Of a stretch of 64,000 nucleotides of DNA, positions 16,875-25,574 are shown in pieces. Made by a program: the position numbers and the translations under genes. The notes under the pieces were generated by a model. The model was given only the letters and a program-made list of their open reading frames with translations. It had not been told where the DNA came from and did no database searches. Within the stretch, counting starts at the first letter, position 1; each line of letters opens with the position of its first letter. The DNA comes from Palsa-883 sp963826975 (GTDB lineage Bacteria; Pseudomonadota; Alphaproteobacteria; Acetobacterales; Acetobacteraceae): positions 186,001 through 250,000 of the forward strand of contig CAWGZJ010000011.1 in the NCBI GenBank assembly GCA_963826975.1, read 5' to 3'.

Positions 16875-17555
16875 ATGAGTTTCGGGCGCATCCTGGTGAT
16901 CGACGACGAGGCGCAAATCCACCGCTTCCTCAAACCTGCGCTGGAGGCGGCGGGGTACGAGGTCGAGCGCGCCGAAACCGCGGCCGAGGGGCTGCGGCTT
17001 GCCGCCGGGCGGGCACCGGATGCGGTGCTGCTGGATTTGGGCCTGCCCGACATGGACGGGCAGGAGGCGTTGCAGCGGTTGCGCGCGTTCAGCGAGGTGC
17101 CGGTGCTGGTCCTGTCGGCGCGCGAGCGGGAGGCGGAGAAGATCGCGGCGCTGGACGGTGGCGCGGACGACTACCTGGAAAAGCCGTTCGCGGTCGGCGA
17201 GTTGCTGGCCCGGTTGCGCGCCTGCCTGCGCCGGCGGTTGACCCAGCAGGGTGCTCAGCCGGTGTTCAGCGCTGGGCCGCTGACCGTCGATCTGCTGAAG
17301 CACGAGGTGCGCGTGGATGGGGCGCTGGTTGCGCTGAGCCGGCGCGAGTTCGACCTGCTGGCGATGCTGGCGCGCAATCCCGGACGCATGATGACCCACC
17401 GGCAGTTGCTGGTCGCGGTGTGGGGACCGGCGCATGTCGACGATGTGCAGTATCTACGCGTGTATATCGGGCAATTGCGGCACAAGCTGGGTGGGGCGTC
17501 GGAGCTGATCATGACCGAGCCGGGGATCGGATATCGGCTGCGGGAGGCGGGGTAG
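16875..17555 (+). CDS. kdpE: Response regulator KdpE
   Basis: This OmpR-class regulator has 226 residues. The receiver domain has the acidic pair DDE near residues 9-11, the phospho-acceptor Asp in LLDLGLPDMDG (~52), the Ser in LVLSARE and the Lys in EKPF. The C-terminal winged helix (~130-226) has RREFDLLAMLARNPGRMMTHRQLL and YLRVYIGQLRHKL, typical of KdpE. It would activate kdpFABC when phosphorylated by KdpD. A direct repeat CTGGCACAA lies just upstream (16839 and 16853). A CCCCTCCC repeat element follows its stop. Confidence 0.93.
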   Translation: MSFGRILVIDDEAQIHRFLKPALEAAGYEVERAETAAEGLRLAAGRAPDAVLLDLGLPDMDGQEALQRLRAFSEVPVLVLSAREREAEKIAALDGGADDYLEKPFAVGELLARLRACLRRRLTQQGAQPVFSAGPLTVDLLKHEVRVDGALVALSRREFDLLAMLARNPGRMMTHRQLLVAVWGPAHVDDVQYLRVYIGQLRHKLGGASELIMTEPGIGYRLREAG

Positions 17556-17592
17556 CTGGGGGCGAGGAGTTAAACGGGGAGACAGCAAAGGT

Positions 17593-17707
17593 TCTCCCCC
17601 TCCCCTTGAGGGAGGGGGTTGGGGGGAGGGGTTGGTGGTAGTGTCGCACCGAACGTTCTTGTGCGCCGACCCCTCCCCCCAACCCCCTCCCTCAAGGGGA
17701 GGGGGAG
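17593..17707. repeat. CCCCTCCC inverted-repeat element, copy 2
   Basis: Two arms of about 45 bases (CTCCCCCTCCCCTTGAGGGA... and its complement) are separated by ~25 unrelated bases. It is located between the convergent kdpE and Liv operon 3' ends. The long stem would act as a strong RNA hairpin in both directions, and a role as bidirectional terminator is possible. Confidence 0.8.
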
Positions 17708-17776
17708 TGTCGGTGTCCAACCGGGCCGACATCTCCACGGCGTGCCCGCTACGCCGTCATCTCCGCGTCGTGCCCG

Positions 17777-20284
17777 CTACGCCGCAAGCTCCTCGGCGTG
17801 CACCACACCGAGCAGTCTTGCCTGAAGCGCGGCATCCGCCTCTAGCGCCCGCGCACTGCCCTCGTAGGCGACCTGCCCGTTCACCAGCACATAGGCCCGG
17901 TCGGTGATCGGCAGCACCGTCTCGGCATGGTGCTCCACGATCACCATCGCGACGCGGCCGCGCAGGCGCACCAGCGCGTCCATCACCTCCTTGACGATGG
18001 CCGGGGCCAGGCCCTCGAACGGCTCGTCCAGCAGGATCACCCGCGCCGGCACCATCAGCGCGCGGGCGATCGCCAGCATCTGGCGTTCGCCACCCGACAG
18101 GCTTTCGGCGCGGGATCGTTGCAGGATGCGCAGTTTCGGGAACAGCTCGTAGACCTGCTCGAGCGAGCTGCCGCCGGGGCGCGTGGCGATGCGCAGGTTC
18201 TCGAGCACGGTCAGGTTGGGAAACAGCCGGCGTCCCTCGGGCACCAGCGAGATGCCGAGGCGGTTGATCTCGTATGGCTTCGCCGCGGTGATGTCCTTGC
18301 CATCGATGATGATGCGCCCGCCGCTCTTCGCCACCGTGCCGGTGATCGCGCGCAACGTCGTCGTCTTGCCGACACCGTTGCGGCCGAGCAACGCCACCGC
18401 CTCGCCCTCGTGTACGACAAGATCCAAACCATCCAGCACCACGCTGCCGCCATAGCCGCCGCGCACGCCTTCCAGCCGCAGCAACTCCTTCGTTGATGCA
18501 GCGATCGTCACCACCGGGGCGCCAGCGAGGCCAATCGTTTCGCGTACGGCGCCGAGATAGGCGGTGATCACCTCCGGGTTGTTCGCGACCTCGGCCGGCT
18601 TGCCGTCGGCGATCAGCCGGCCCTGGTGCAGCACGGTGATGCGGTCGGACAGTGCCAGCACGCGATCGATGTCGTGCTCGATCAGCAGCACCGCGTGGGT
18701 CGTGGCCAACTGGCGGATCAGCGCGCCCACCACCTCGCGGTCGGCCTCGGCGAGGCCCGCCAGCGGTTCGTCCAGCAGCAGCAGCCGCGCGTCGGTAGCG
18801 AGCGAGATGGCGATCTCGAGCAGCCGCCGCTCGCCGTGCGACAGGTTGGCGCAAGGCTCCGCGGCGCGATCCGCCAGCCCGACCGCGGCCAGCAGCGACC
18901 AGGTGCGCGCGTTGACCTCATCCAGGCCGTACGCGTCGCGCCACAGCGCATGGCGATGCGCGCTGCGCGCCTGCGCGGCGACGCGGACATTCTCGAACGC
19001 CGTCAGGTTGCGGAACACGCTGAGGATCTGAAACGAGCGGCTGAGCCCCAGGCGTATGCGTTTGTGCACCGGCAGACGCGTAAGGTCGTGACCCGCGAAG
19101 TGGATCGTGCCGCCGTCCGCGCGCAGCAGGCCGGTCAGCATGTTGAAGAACGTCGTCTTGCCGGCGCCGTTCGGTCCGATCAGGCTGTGCAGCCGGTATG
19201 GATGCACTTCCAGGTCGATCCCTTGTGCCACCACGAGTGACCCAAATCGTTTGTTCAGGCCACGCACCGTCAGGATCGGCTTGGCGGGATCAAGCTGTAT
19301 GGCATCGGCATGCCAGGGCTTGATCGTTGCGGGACGCGATGGAATGCCACGCCGGGTCAGCGTCCATTCCGGGCGCCCGCGCAGCCGTTGCACCAGGCCG
19401 ACCATGCCCTCGGGCGAGGCGAGCGCGAACACCATGACGATGGGGGCGAACAACAGCCACCAGCTTTCGGTGATGGTCGATAGCCGATCCTGTAGCAGAA
19501 TGAACGCGATGGCGCCCCAGAGCGGGCCGAGGAACTGATGCACCCCGCCCAGCACCGTCATCAGCAACGCGTCGCCGGCATGCTGCCAACTGAGATTGTC
19601 GGCGTAGGCGCCGCGCAGCATGAACGACAGAAGCGCGCCGGCGTAGCCGACAGCGCCGCCCATGATGACGAAGGCTTCGAACTTCAAGCGGAACGTGCTG
19701 TAGCCGAGGCTGAGTACGCGTTGTTCATTGTCTCGCAGTGCGGCCAACACGCGGCCGAATGGCGCGTGTGCGATGCGCCATAGCAGCCACATCGCGGCGG
19801 TCACGGTGATGACGGTGAAGGCGTGGAATGCTTCGTCACTGACCAGCCAGGGGCGCGGGACACCCTGCAGGCCATTCTCACCGCCGGTGAGGTCGGTCCA
19901 CTTGAACGCGATCTCGAAGGCGATCTGCGAAAAGGCGAGTGTCAGCAGCGAGAAATACAGCCCGCGGCGGCGGAGGATGATCACGGCGATGGCGGCGGCG
20001 AGTGTCAGGGAGAACAGGATGGCGAATACGAGTGCCTCGGCCTCGTTGTTGAGGAATCGGAGCATGGAGATGGCGACCGCGTAGCTGGCACAGCCGAAGA
20101 ACACCGATGCGCCGAATGGCACCAGTCCGGTGTAGCCGACCAGCAGGTTCACTCCGGCGCCGTACAGCGTGTAGATGGCGATCTGGGTGATCAGGCCGAC
20201 CGGCGCGCCGATCGCCTGCCACAGCAGGGTCAGTGCGATGAAGACGAGAAGGATGGTGGTGATGGGGTGGCGGAGGAGGGTCAT
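17777..20284 (-). CDS. Fused branched-chain ABC transporter permease and two ATPases (LivM-LivG-LivF)
   Basis: One uninterrupted frame of 835 residues holds three normally separate subunits. Residues ~1-300 are a LivM-type inner-membrane permease with about eight helices (GYTGLVPFGASVFFG; GGVHQFLGPLWGA). Residues ~330-590 are LivG, with Walker A GPNGAGKTT, signature LSHGERR and Walker B LLLLDEP. Residues ~600-835 are LivF, with GRNGVGKTT, LSGGERQ and VILLDEP. Both ATPases keep the switch His (IEHD and VEHH). The transporter imports branched-chain amino acids, amides or similar solutes. It lies downstream of livH and the binding-protein gene in one operon. ATGs at 20293 and 20284 are both usable. 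Confidence 0.93.
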   Translation of the reverse strand: MTLLRHPITTILLVFIALTLLWQAIGAPVGLITQIAIYTLYGAGVNLLVGYTGLVPFGASVFFGCASYAVAISMLRFLNNEAEALVFAILFSLTLAAAIAVIILRRRGLYFSLLTLAFSQIAFEIAFKWTDLTGGENGLQGVPRPWLVSDEAFHAFTVITVTAAMWLLWRIAHAPFGRVLAALRDNEQRVLSLGYSTFRLKFEAFVIMGGAVGYAGALLSFMLRGAYADNLSWQHAGDALLMTVLGGVHQFLGPLWGAIAFILLQDRLSTITESWWLLFAPIVMVFALASPEGMVGLVQRLRGRPEWTLTRRGIPSRPATIKPWHADAIQLDPAKPILTVRGLNKRFGSLVVAQGIDLEVHPYRLHSLIGPNGAGKTTFFNMLTGLLRADGGTIHFAGHDLTRLPVHKRIRLGLSRSFQILSVFRNLTAFENVRVAAQARSAHRHALWRDAYGLDEVNARTWSLLAAVGLADRAAEPCANLSHGERRLLEIAISLATDARLLLLDEPLAGLAEADREVVGALIRQLATTHAVLLIEHDIDRVLALSDRITVLHQGRLIADGKPAEVANNPEVITAYLGAVRETIGLAGAPVVTIAASTKELLRLEGVRGGYGGSVVLDGLDLVVHEGEAVALLGRNGVGKTTTLRAITGTVAKSGGRIIIDGKDITAAKPYEINRLGISLVPEGRRLFPNLTVLENLRIATRPGGSSLEQVYELFPKLRILQRSRAESLSGGERQMLAIARALMVPARVILLDEPFEGLAPAIVKEVMDALVRLRGRVAMVIVEHHAETVLPITDRAYVLVNGQVAYEGSARALEADAALQARLLGVVHAEELAA

Positions 20285-20295
20285 GACAGGCACCT

Positions 20296-20420
20296 TCTCC
20301 CCCTCCCCTTGAGGGCTTGGGCCGCGAAGCGGACCAAGGTTGGGGGGAGGGGTGGGTCCGGCAAGGACGGTGCCTGCTGAACCCCTCCCCCCAACCCCCT
20401 CCCGCAGGGGAGGGGGAGAA
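20296..20420. repeat. CCCCTCCC inverted-repeat element, copy 3 (variant arm)
   Basis: The left arm carries the same TTGGGCCGCGAAGCGGACCAA insert-like variant as the element at 8.1 kb, and the right arm is the standard form. Unusually, it lies inside an operon, between livH and the fused permease/ATPase gene, so it may modulate the relative expression of the two by mRNA processing or partial termination. Confidence 0.78.
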
Positions 20421-20431
20421 ATTGATGCCGA

Positions 20432-21301
20432 TCACTCGAACCGTTCCCACCGCTCGCCCAGCAATCCGCGTGGACGCAACAGCAGGATCACCGCCATGAA
20501 CACGTACATCATCGCGTTCGCGGCATCGGGCTGGAACTGGATGGTCAACGCGGTTACGACGCCGACCATCAGCCCGGCGATCACCGCGCCGGCGAAGGAC
20601 CCAAGCCCGCCGATCGTTACGACGACGAACGCCGGCATGATCGCATTGGTCGACATCGATGGCGTCACCGTCCACAACGGCGCGGCCAGCACGCCGGCGA
20701 CGCCGGCCAGCGCGCAGCCCAGGCCGAACACCGCGGTCAGCACGCGCGGCAGGCGGATGCCGAGCAGGCCCACCATCTCCGGGTCGCGCGAGCCGGCGCG
20801 CAGGATGCGGCCGAATGGGGTGAACTGCATGAGCGCCCACAGGCCGATCAGCAGCACCACGGTGAAGATGAACACCGACAGGCGGTATTTGGTGATCAGC
20901 ACCGGACCCCAAAGGTAGATGCCGGTGAACATCGGCGGCTGGCTGAACGGCTGGCCGATGCCGCCGTAGATCAGCCGCAGCAGTGCCTCGATCATCAGCG
21001 CCAGGGCGAAGGTGATGATCAGGCTGACCAGCGGCTCCTTGTCATAGAGCTGCCGGATCAGCAATCGTTCCACTACCATGCCGACGATGCCGACCAGCAC
21101 CGGCGCGAGGATCACCGCCGGCCAGCCGAAATTCTGCACCAGCGTCAGCGCGAAGAAAGCGCCGAGCGCGAAGAAGTTGCCGTGTGCGAAGTTCACGATG
21201 CCGAGCAGGCCGAAGATGATCGACAGGCCGATCGCGATCACCACATAAAGACCGCCGAGCACCAGCCCGGCGGCCACCTGCGACAGAAGAACGTCCAGCA
21301 C
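20432..21301 (-). CDS. livH: Branched-chain amino acid ABC transporter permease LivH
   Basis: The 289-residue integral membrane protein has about eight hydrophobic helices and the LivH hallmarks: GLYVVIAIGLSIIFGLLGIVNFAHGNFFALGA near the N-terminus, the repeat-half motif PFGRILRAGSRDPEMVGLLGI (~165-185), and VVTIGGLGSFAGAVIAGL (~228-245). It pairs with the LivM half of the downstream fusion to form the membrane channel. It starts 22 bases after the binding-protein stop and is separated from the fusion gene by an intra-operon repeat element. Confidence 0.93.
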   Translation of the reverse strand: MLDVLLSQVAAGLVLGGLYVVIAIGLSIIFGLLGIVNFAHGNFFALGAFFALTLVQNFGWPAVILAPVLVGIVGMVVERLLIRQLYDKEPLVSLIITFALALMIEALLRLIYGGIGQPFSQPPMFTGIYLWGPVLITKYRLSVFIFTVVLLIGLWALMQFTPFGRILRAGSRDPEMVGLLGIRLPRVLTAVFGLGCALAGVAGVLAAPLWTVTPSMSTNAIMPAFVVVTIGGLGSFAGAVIAGLMVGVVTALTIQFQPDAANAMMYVFMAVILLLRPRGLLGERWERFE

Positions 21302-21323
21302 GGCGGCAGGCCCAAGTGCGCCG

Positions 21324-22569
21324 TCAGGTCATGTGGCAGCCGTTGTCGGCCGGCGAGCCGAACACCTTGTCCAGGTCCGCCGCATCCTTCGGCACCATGC
21401 CCTTGACGTCGAAATAATCCCACTTGTCGGTGATCTTCGGCTTCACCTCGACCACCAGGTTCTTCAGCAGCATCTGGTGATCGCCCTTGCGCCAGCTATA
21501 GGGGCTCTCGGCGGTGCCGCCCTTCCAGTCTTCCAGCGCCTTGATGATCGCCTCGGGCTCGGTCGACTTCGCCGCGTCGATCGATTCGAACAGCGACTTG
21601 GCTGCCAGCCAACCCATCCACGCCTTGTCGGCGGCCGGCTTGCCGTATTTCTTCAGGTAATCGGCGGCCATCTTTTGCTCGTCGGGCGGGTTGCCCGGGT
21701 TATTGTACCACCACAGCGAGGTATACAGCCCGGTCGCCGCATCCGGCCCGACCGACCAGATGTCGGTGTCGCCGATGGCGATCTCGCAGATCGGGATTTT
21801 GCCCTTCATCCCCATCTCGTTCCATTGCTTGAGGAAGGTGGACAGATCGCCCGCCGGCACGCCGCCCAGGATCATGTCGGGCTTCGCCTGGCGGATCTTC
21901 AGAATGAACGAGGAATAATCCGGCGTATTCAGCGGCACGCTGTCATCGCCGACGATGGTGCCGCCGGCCTTGGCCAGGATCTCCTTGAACGACTTGGCGA
22001 TGTCCTGGCCGAACGCATAGGCGGCAGTAAGGAAATACCACTTCTTGCCGATAGCCCATGATGTAGGGCGCGAACATCGCTGCCTGCGTCGCGACAGGGG
22101 TGTTCAGCCGGAACGTGTAATGGTTGCAGTTGGCGCCCGTCATCACGGTGGCGGCCGCATTGTCGCAGACGAAGGGGATCTTGAGCTGCGCCGCAGTGGC
22201 TTCCTCGGCCAGGGCGTTGGACGACAGTGAGCCGCCGAGCACCGCGCAGACCTTCGCCTCCTGCACCAGCTTCTGCATGTTCTGCTGCGAGCCTTGCGGG
22301 CTGGGCTCGTCGTACCAGACCAGTTCGGCCGGGCGGCCCATGATGGTGTTGCCGCGCTCCTCCAGCGCCAGGTAGGTGCCGTTCGCGAGATATTCCGTCT
22401 GCGCGGCGATGTCGCCGGTCTTGGCCAGCAGCAGCCCGATCTTGATCGGCTCGGCCGCCGCGGCGTTGGCGATGTAAGGCATGCCGAGTTGCGCGGCGGC
22501 ACCAAAGGTCGCGGCCCCCAATAGCGCCTGGCGGCGAGTCACGAGCCGAGCCGATCGTCTGACGAGCAT
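21324..22569 (-). pseudogene. Frameshifted ABC transporter substrate-binding protein (Liv-type)
   Basis: The N-terminal half (22569 down to about 22054) has a Tat-like signal (RRQALLG) and a periplasmic binding protein type 1 fold (IKIGLLLAKTGDIAAQTEYL). The frame then breaks. Removing one base near 22053 turns GGCTATCGGC into GGCATCGGC and restores MG-I-GKKWYF and a continuous frame to the stop at 21324 (PDYSSFILKIRQAKPDMILGG ... WDYFDVKGMV). The restored protein would be ~414 residues, normal for the family. As given, the protein would lose its second lobe, so it is either a pseudogene or a sequencing error. It is first in the liv operon, and its product would deliver substrate to LivH and LivM. 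Confidence 0.85.
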
Positions 22570-22776
22570 TGGCGCCCTCCCTGCAGGCGCGGCGCTTGGA
22601 CGCCGGCCGATCTATTGTATGGCTTGGCCCGCCGCGCGTGGCCGGCAAACCGAGATGGGCGCTTTAGACACTATCCGCCAGTCTATGCCAAGCTGCCACG
22701 ACCCTGCGCGATGCATGTCGCCGCGCCGCGCGTCCGCTTCCAGAGGCGGGCGGAAGCGGGGGTGGCGCGGCTTGGG

Positions 22777-22902
22777 CTACTGGAACAGCTTGAGCGCGTT
22801 CAGCAGCGTCTCGATCACCCCCCAAGCCAGCGGAATGCCGACGAAGCCCCAGGCGAGGATCAAGTGAAGGAACGTGGTCCCGTTGGTGGTCTGTGCGTTC
22901 AT
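22777..22902 (-). CDS. Small partner protein of an oxalate/formate MFS carrier
   Basis: The 41-residue peptide has one transmembrane helix (FLHLILAWGFVGIPLAWGV) and ends TLLNALKLFQ. Peptides of this pattern (LAW..VGIPL.WGV..TL....LF) are found directly after OFA-family MFS genes and are annotated elsewhere as MFS transporter small subunits. It begins 11 bases after the transporter stop on the same strand, with a GAGGAAGG site. It probably assembles with the carrier in the inner membrane. Confidence 0.8.
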   Translation of the reverse strand: MNAQTTNGTTFLHLILAWGFVGIPLAWGVIETLLNALKLFQ

Positions 22903-22913
22903 CGCCGCCTTCC

Positions 22914-24308
22914 TCATTCGACCCTCGCCAGCACGTCGGTGTCTTCGTCCTGTCCCATGTGATGCCGCTGGTGCACGGCCTTGATGAACAGGTTGCACAG
23001 GAAACCGACGACCAGCAGCGCCGCCATCAGATACATCGTGATGTTGTAGGCCTGGGCTTTCGGAATGCCATTGTCGACGTTGTACTGGCGGATATAGTTC
23101 ACCAGCACCGGCCCGAAGATGCCGGCGGCCGACCACGCGGTCAGCAGCATGCCATGGATGGCGCCGACGTAACGGGTGCCGAACATGTCGCGCAGATAGG
23201 CCGGCACGGTGGCGAAACCACCGCCATACATGCTGAGAATGATGCAGAAACACAGCACGAACAGGCCGACACTGCCTGCCGCCCCGGCATAGGGCACCGT
23301 CGCATACAGGATGAAACCCAGCGCGAAGAAGACGAAATAGGTGTTCTTGCGGCCGATGTAGTCGGAGACCGAGGCCCAGAAAAACCGGCCGCCCATGTTG
23401 AACAGGCTCATCAGGCCGATGAAGCTCGCCGCGGTGACCGCGGTGATGCGGCCGGGGAACATCTCCTGGCTCATCGCGGAGGCCTGGCCAAGTACGCCGA
23501 TGCCGGCGGTGACGTTCAGGCATAGCACCCACCAGATCAGCCAGAATTGCGGCGTCTTCAGCGCCTGATAGACGAAGACGTTGCTACTGGTGATCAGTTT
23601 TTTCGGTTGCGCGGGCGGTACATAACCGGCCGGCTGCCAGCCCGGGGCCGGCAGGCGCACGATCGCCGCGCCGACCATCATGAAGCAGAAATATATCACA
23701 CCAAGCACGACGAAGGTTTCGGCCACGCCGACATGGGTGGGGGTGGAGAATTGCCGCATCAGCCATACCGACAACGGCGAGGCGATGAAGGCGGCGCCAC
23801 CGAAGCCCATGATCGCCATGCCGGTCGCCATGCCGGGACGGTCGGGGAACCATTTGATCAGCGTCGAGACCGGCGAGATATAGCCGAGGCCGAGTCCAAT
23901 GCCGCCGACGACGCCGTAGCCGAAATAGATCACCCAGAGATTGTGCAGGTAGACGCCAAGCGCGGCGATCAGGAATCCACCGCTCCAGCACAGTCCGGAC
24001 GTGAACATGGCGCGGCGCGGACCGCCTTCCTCCACCCAGCGCCCGCACACCGCGGCGGACAGTCCCAGGAAGACGATCGCGATCGAGAAGATCCAGCCCA
24101 GATCGGTCAGTTTCCAATCATCGGGCGTCGATTTGGTGATCCCCAGCAGCCTGGTCATCGGCAGGTTGAACACGCTGAACGCATAGGCCTGGCCGATGCA
24201 CAAATGGACGCACAAGGCTGCCGGTGGCACCATCCACCGGTTGAAACTCAGTCCAGCAACGATCCGTTCGCGGGTGAACGCGCCACCAAATTGCGTTGTT
24301 GCACTCAT
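22914..24308 (-). CDS. OFA-family MFS transporter (oxalate/formate antiporter type)
   Basis: The 464-residue protein has twelve predicted transmembrane helices and the OFA pattern: FNRWMVPPAALCVHLCIGQAYAFSVFN at the N-terminus, GGIGLGLGYISPVSTLIKWFPDRPG between helices 4 and 5, and MFGTRYVGAIHGMLLTAWSAAGI in the second half. OFA members exchange oxalate for formate or import related monocarboxylates. The start at 24308 (MSATTQFGG) is chosen over one 24 codons upstream that lacks family similarity. It lies next to formate dehydrogenase accessory genes, which suggests formate or oxalate as cargo. Confidence 0.9.
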   Translation of the reverse strand: MSATTQFGGAFTRERIVAGLSFNRWMVPPAALCVHLCIGQAYAFSVFNLPMTRLLGITKSTPDDWKLTDLGWIFSIAIVFLGLSAAVCGRWVEEGGPRRAMFTSGLCWSGGFLIAALGVYLHNLWVIYFGYGVVGGIGLGLGYISPVSTLIKWFPDRPGMATGMAIMGFGGAAFIASPLSVWLMRQFSTPTHVGVAETFVVLGVIYFCFMMVGAAIVRLPAPGWQPAGYVPPAQPKKLITSSNVFVYQALKTPQFWLIWWVLCLNVTAGIGVLGQASAMSQEMFPGRITAVTAASFIGLMSLFNMGGRFFWASVSDYIGRKNTYFVFFALGFILYATVPYAGAAGSVGLFVLCFCIILSMYGGGFATVPAYLRDMFGTRYVGAIHGMLLTAWSAAGIFGPVLVNYIRQYNVDNGIPKAQAYNITMYLMAALLVVGFLCNLFIKAVHQRHHMGQDEDTDVLARVE

Positions 24309-24472
24309 TATTTGGAACCTCCCGGCGCTATTATCTCCTTTTGGGACCGTCGTGCAACCCGGCAATCCATCCTGCAGCAATTCTCATCTTGGCCGATTTT
24401 GGCCGGCGGCGTCACCCTTCCCGGCAGCGTCTCGCTTCATCGTCACGCCAAGGTGAGAGTTGCTGTCCGTCC

Positions 24473-24694
24473 TTACGTCGGCGGCTGCTCTTTCAGGCGT
24501 TCGACCGCCTCGCGCACCCATGGATCGAGCTGCACTGCATCTCCATCCGGGTGCGCAACAATGCCCGCGCGCATGCGCGGGTCCCAGAACCGGCGCAGAT
24601 GCAGCTCGATTGCCGTCACCGCCTTGTCGTGCGGCTGGTGGGCGAAGAACCGGCCGATCTGGTTGGCCATATAGGCGAGCTTGTCAGGCGACAT
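24473..24694 (-). CDS. fdsD: Formate dehydrogenase delta subunit FdsD
   Basis: The 73-residue protein matches the small delta subunit of NAD-dependent molybdenum formate dehydrogenases. It opens KLAYMANQIGRFFAHQP and continues AIELHLRRFWDPRMRAGI, both typical of FdsD. FdsD is cytoplasmic and is needed for the FdsABG enzyme. It overlaps the end of fdhD by 11 bases, placing it last in the operon. The catalytic and NADH-side subunits (fdsG, fdsB and most of fdsA) are absent, so its partner is missing in this window. Confidence 0.88.
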   Translation of the reverse strand: MSPDKLAYMANQIGRFFAHQPHDKAVTAIELHLRRFWDPRMRAGIVAHPDGDAVQLDPWVREAVERLKEQPPT

Positions 24695-25574
24695 GTCGCA
24701 CCGCGCGGAAGGCTGTTTGCTCCGGATGGGCGGTTTGCTCCGGATGGGCAATTCGCTCCGAATGGGTGAATATCTCACACCCGTCGGCACGCGCCACGCC
24801 GATCAACGTGATTCCGGCTGCGTCGGCCAACCGCACCGCGAGGGCGGTCGGCGCGGAGACCGCGACAATGACCGGCACGCCGAGCATGGCCGCCTTCTGG
24901 ATCAGTTCGACCGAGATGCGGCTCGACAGCAGCAGCATCCCGTCATCGGCTGCGACGCCTTGGCGGGCCAGCGCGCCGGCGAGCTTGTCCAGCGCGTTGT
25001 GCCGGCCGACATCCTCGCGCAGCGCGACAAGTCCTGGTCCCTTGGGTCCTTGTCCCTTGGCGCCACCGGATTCACGCCAGAACGCCGCGGCGTGCACCGC
25101 GTGGGTCTGCCGGTTCAGCGCCTGCGCGGTGGGCAACGCCGCCATGGCCGTTTCAATTGAATGCGCATCGAACCGCGCCGTCGAGGTGACGCGCGGCGGC
25201 GGTCGCACCGCGTCGGCCAGGCTCTCGATGCCGCACAGCCCACAGCCGCTCGGCCCGGCGAAGCGGCGACGGCGCGTGTCGGCCAGTTCCGCGCGCTCCG
25301 GCGTCAGCCACATGCGCAGCTCGATCCCGTGCTCCTGCGGAACGATGGTCAGGTCCTCGATCTCGGACCTGTGGCGGATGATGCCTTCGGTCAGGCTGAA
25401 GCCGATGGCGAAATCCTCGAGATCGGCGGGGCTGGCCAGCATCACGGCATACGCGGAATGATTGTAGGTCAGCGCGACCGGGGTTTCCTCGGGGATTTCC
25501 CGTGTGCCACGCGTCATCGTCTCGCCGCGCAGGGCGAGCCGCGAGACACGGCGCGCGGGTGGCGGCAGGATCAT
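24684..25574 (-). CDS. fdhD: Formate dehydrogenase accessory sulfurtransferase FdhD
   Basis: The 296-residue protein is FdhD, which transfers sulfur from IscS to the molybdenum cofactor so that formate dehydrogenase becomes active. It shows the two-Cys loop GPSGCGLCG (~112-120), the NTP-like region EDVGRHNALDKLAG, and the C-terminal SAPTALAVRLADAAGITLIG. The start at 25574 overlaps the upstream fdsA remnant's stop (ATGA), typical of the fds operon. The last ~25 residues are a low-complexity tail built from repeated 'HPEQTA'-like units, encoded by a short tandem repeat (about 24710-24770). Confidence 0.92.
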   Translation of the reverse strand: MILPPPARRVSRLALRGETMTRGTREIPEETPVALTYNHSAYAVMLASPADLEDFAIGFSLTEGIIRHRSEIEDLTIVPQEHGIELRMWLTPERAELADTRRRRFAGPSGCGLCGIESLADAVRPPPRVTSTARFDAHSIETAMAALPTAQALNRQTHAVHAAAFWRESGGAKGQGPKGPGLVALREDVGRHNALDKLAGALARQGVAADDGMLLLSSRISVELIQKAAMLGVPVIVAVSAPTALAVRLADAAGITLIGVARADGCEIFTHSERIAHPEQTAHPEQTAFRAVRHVA

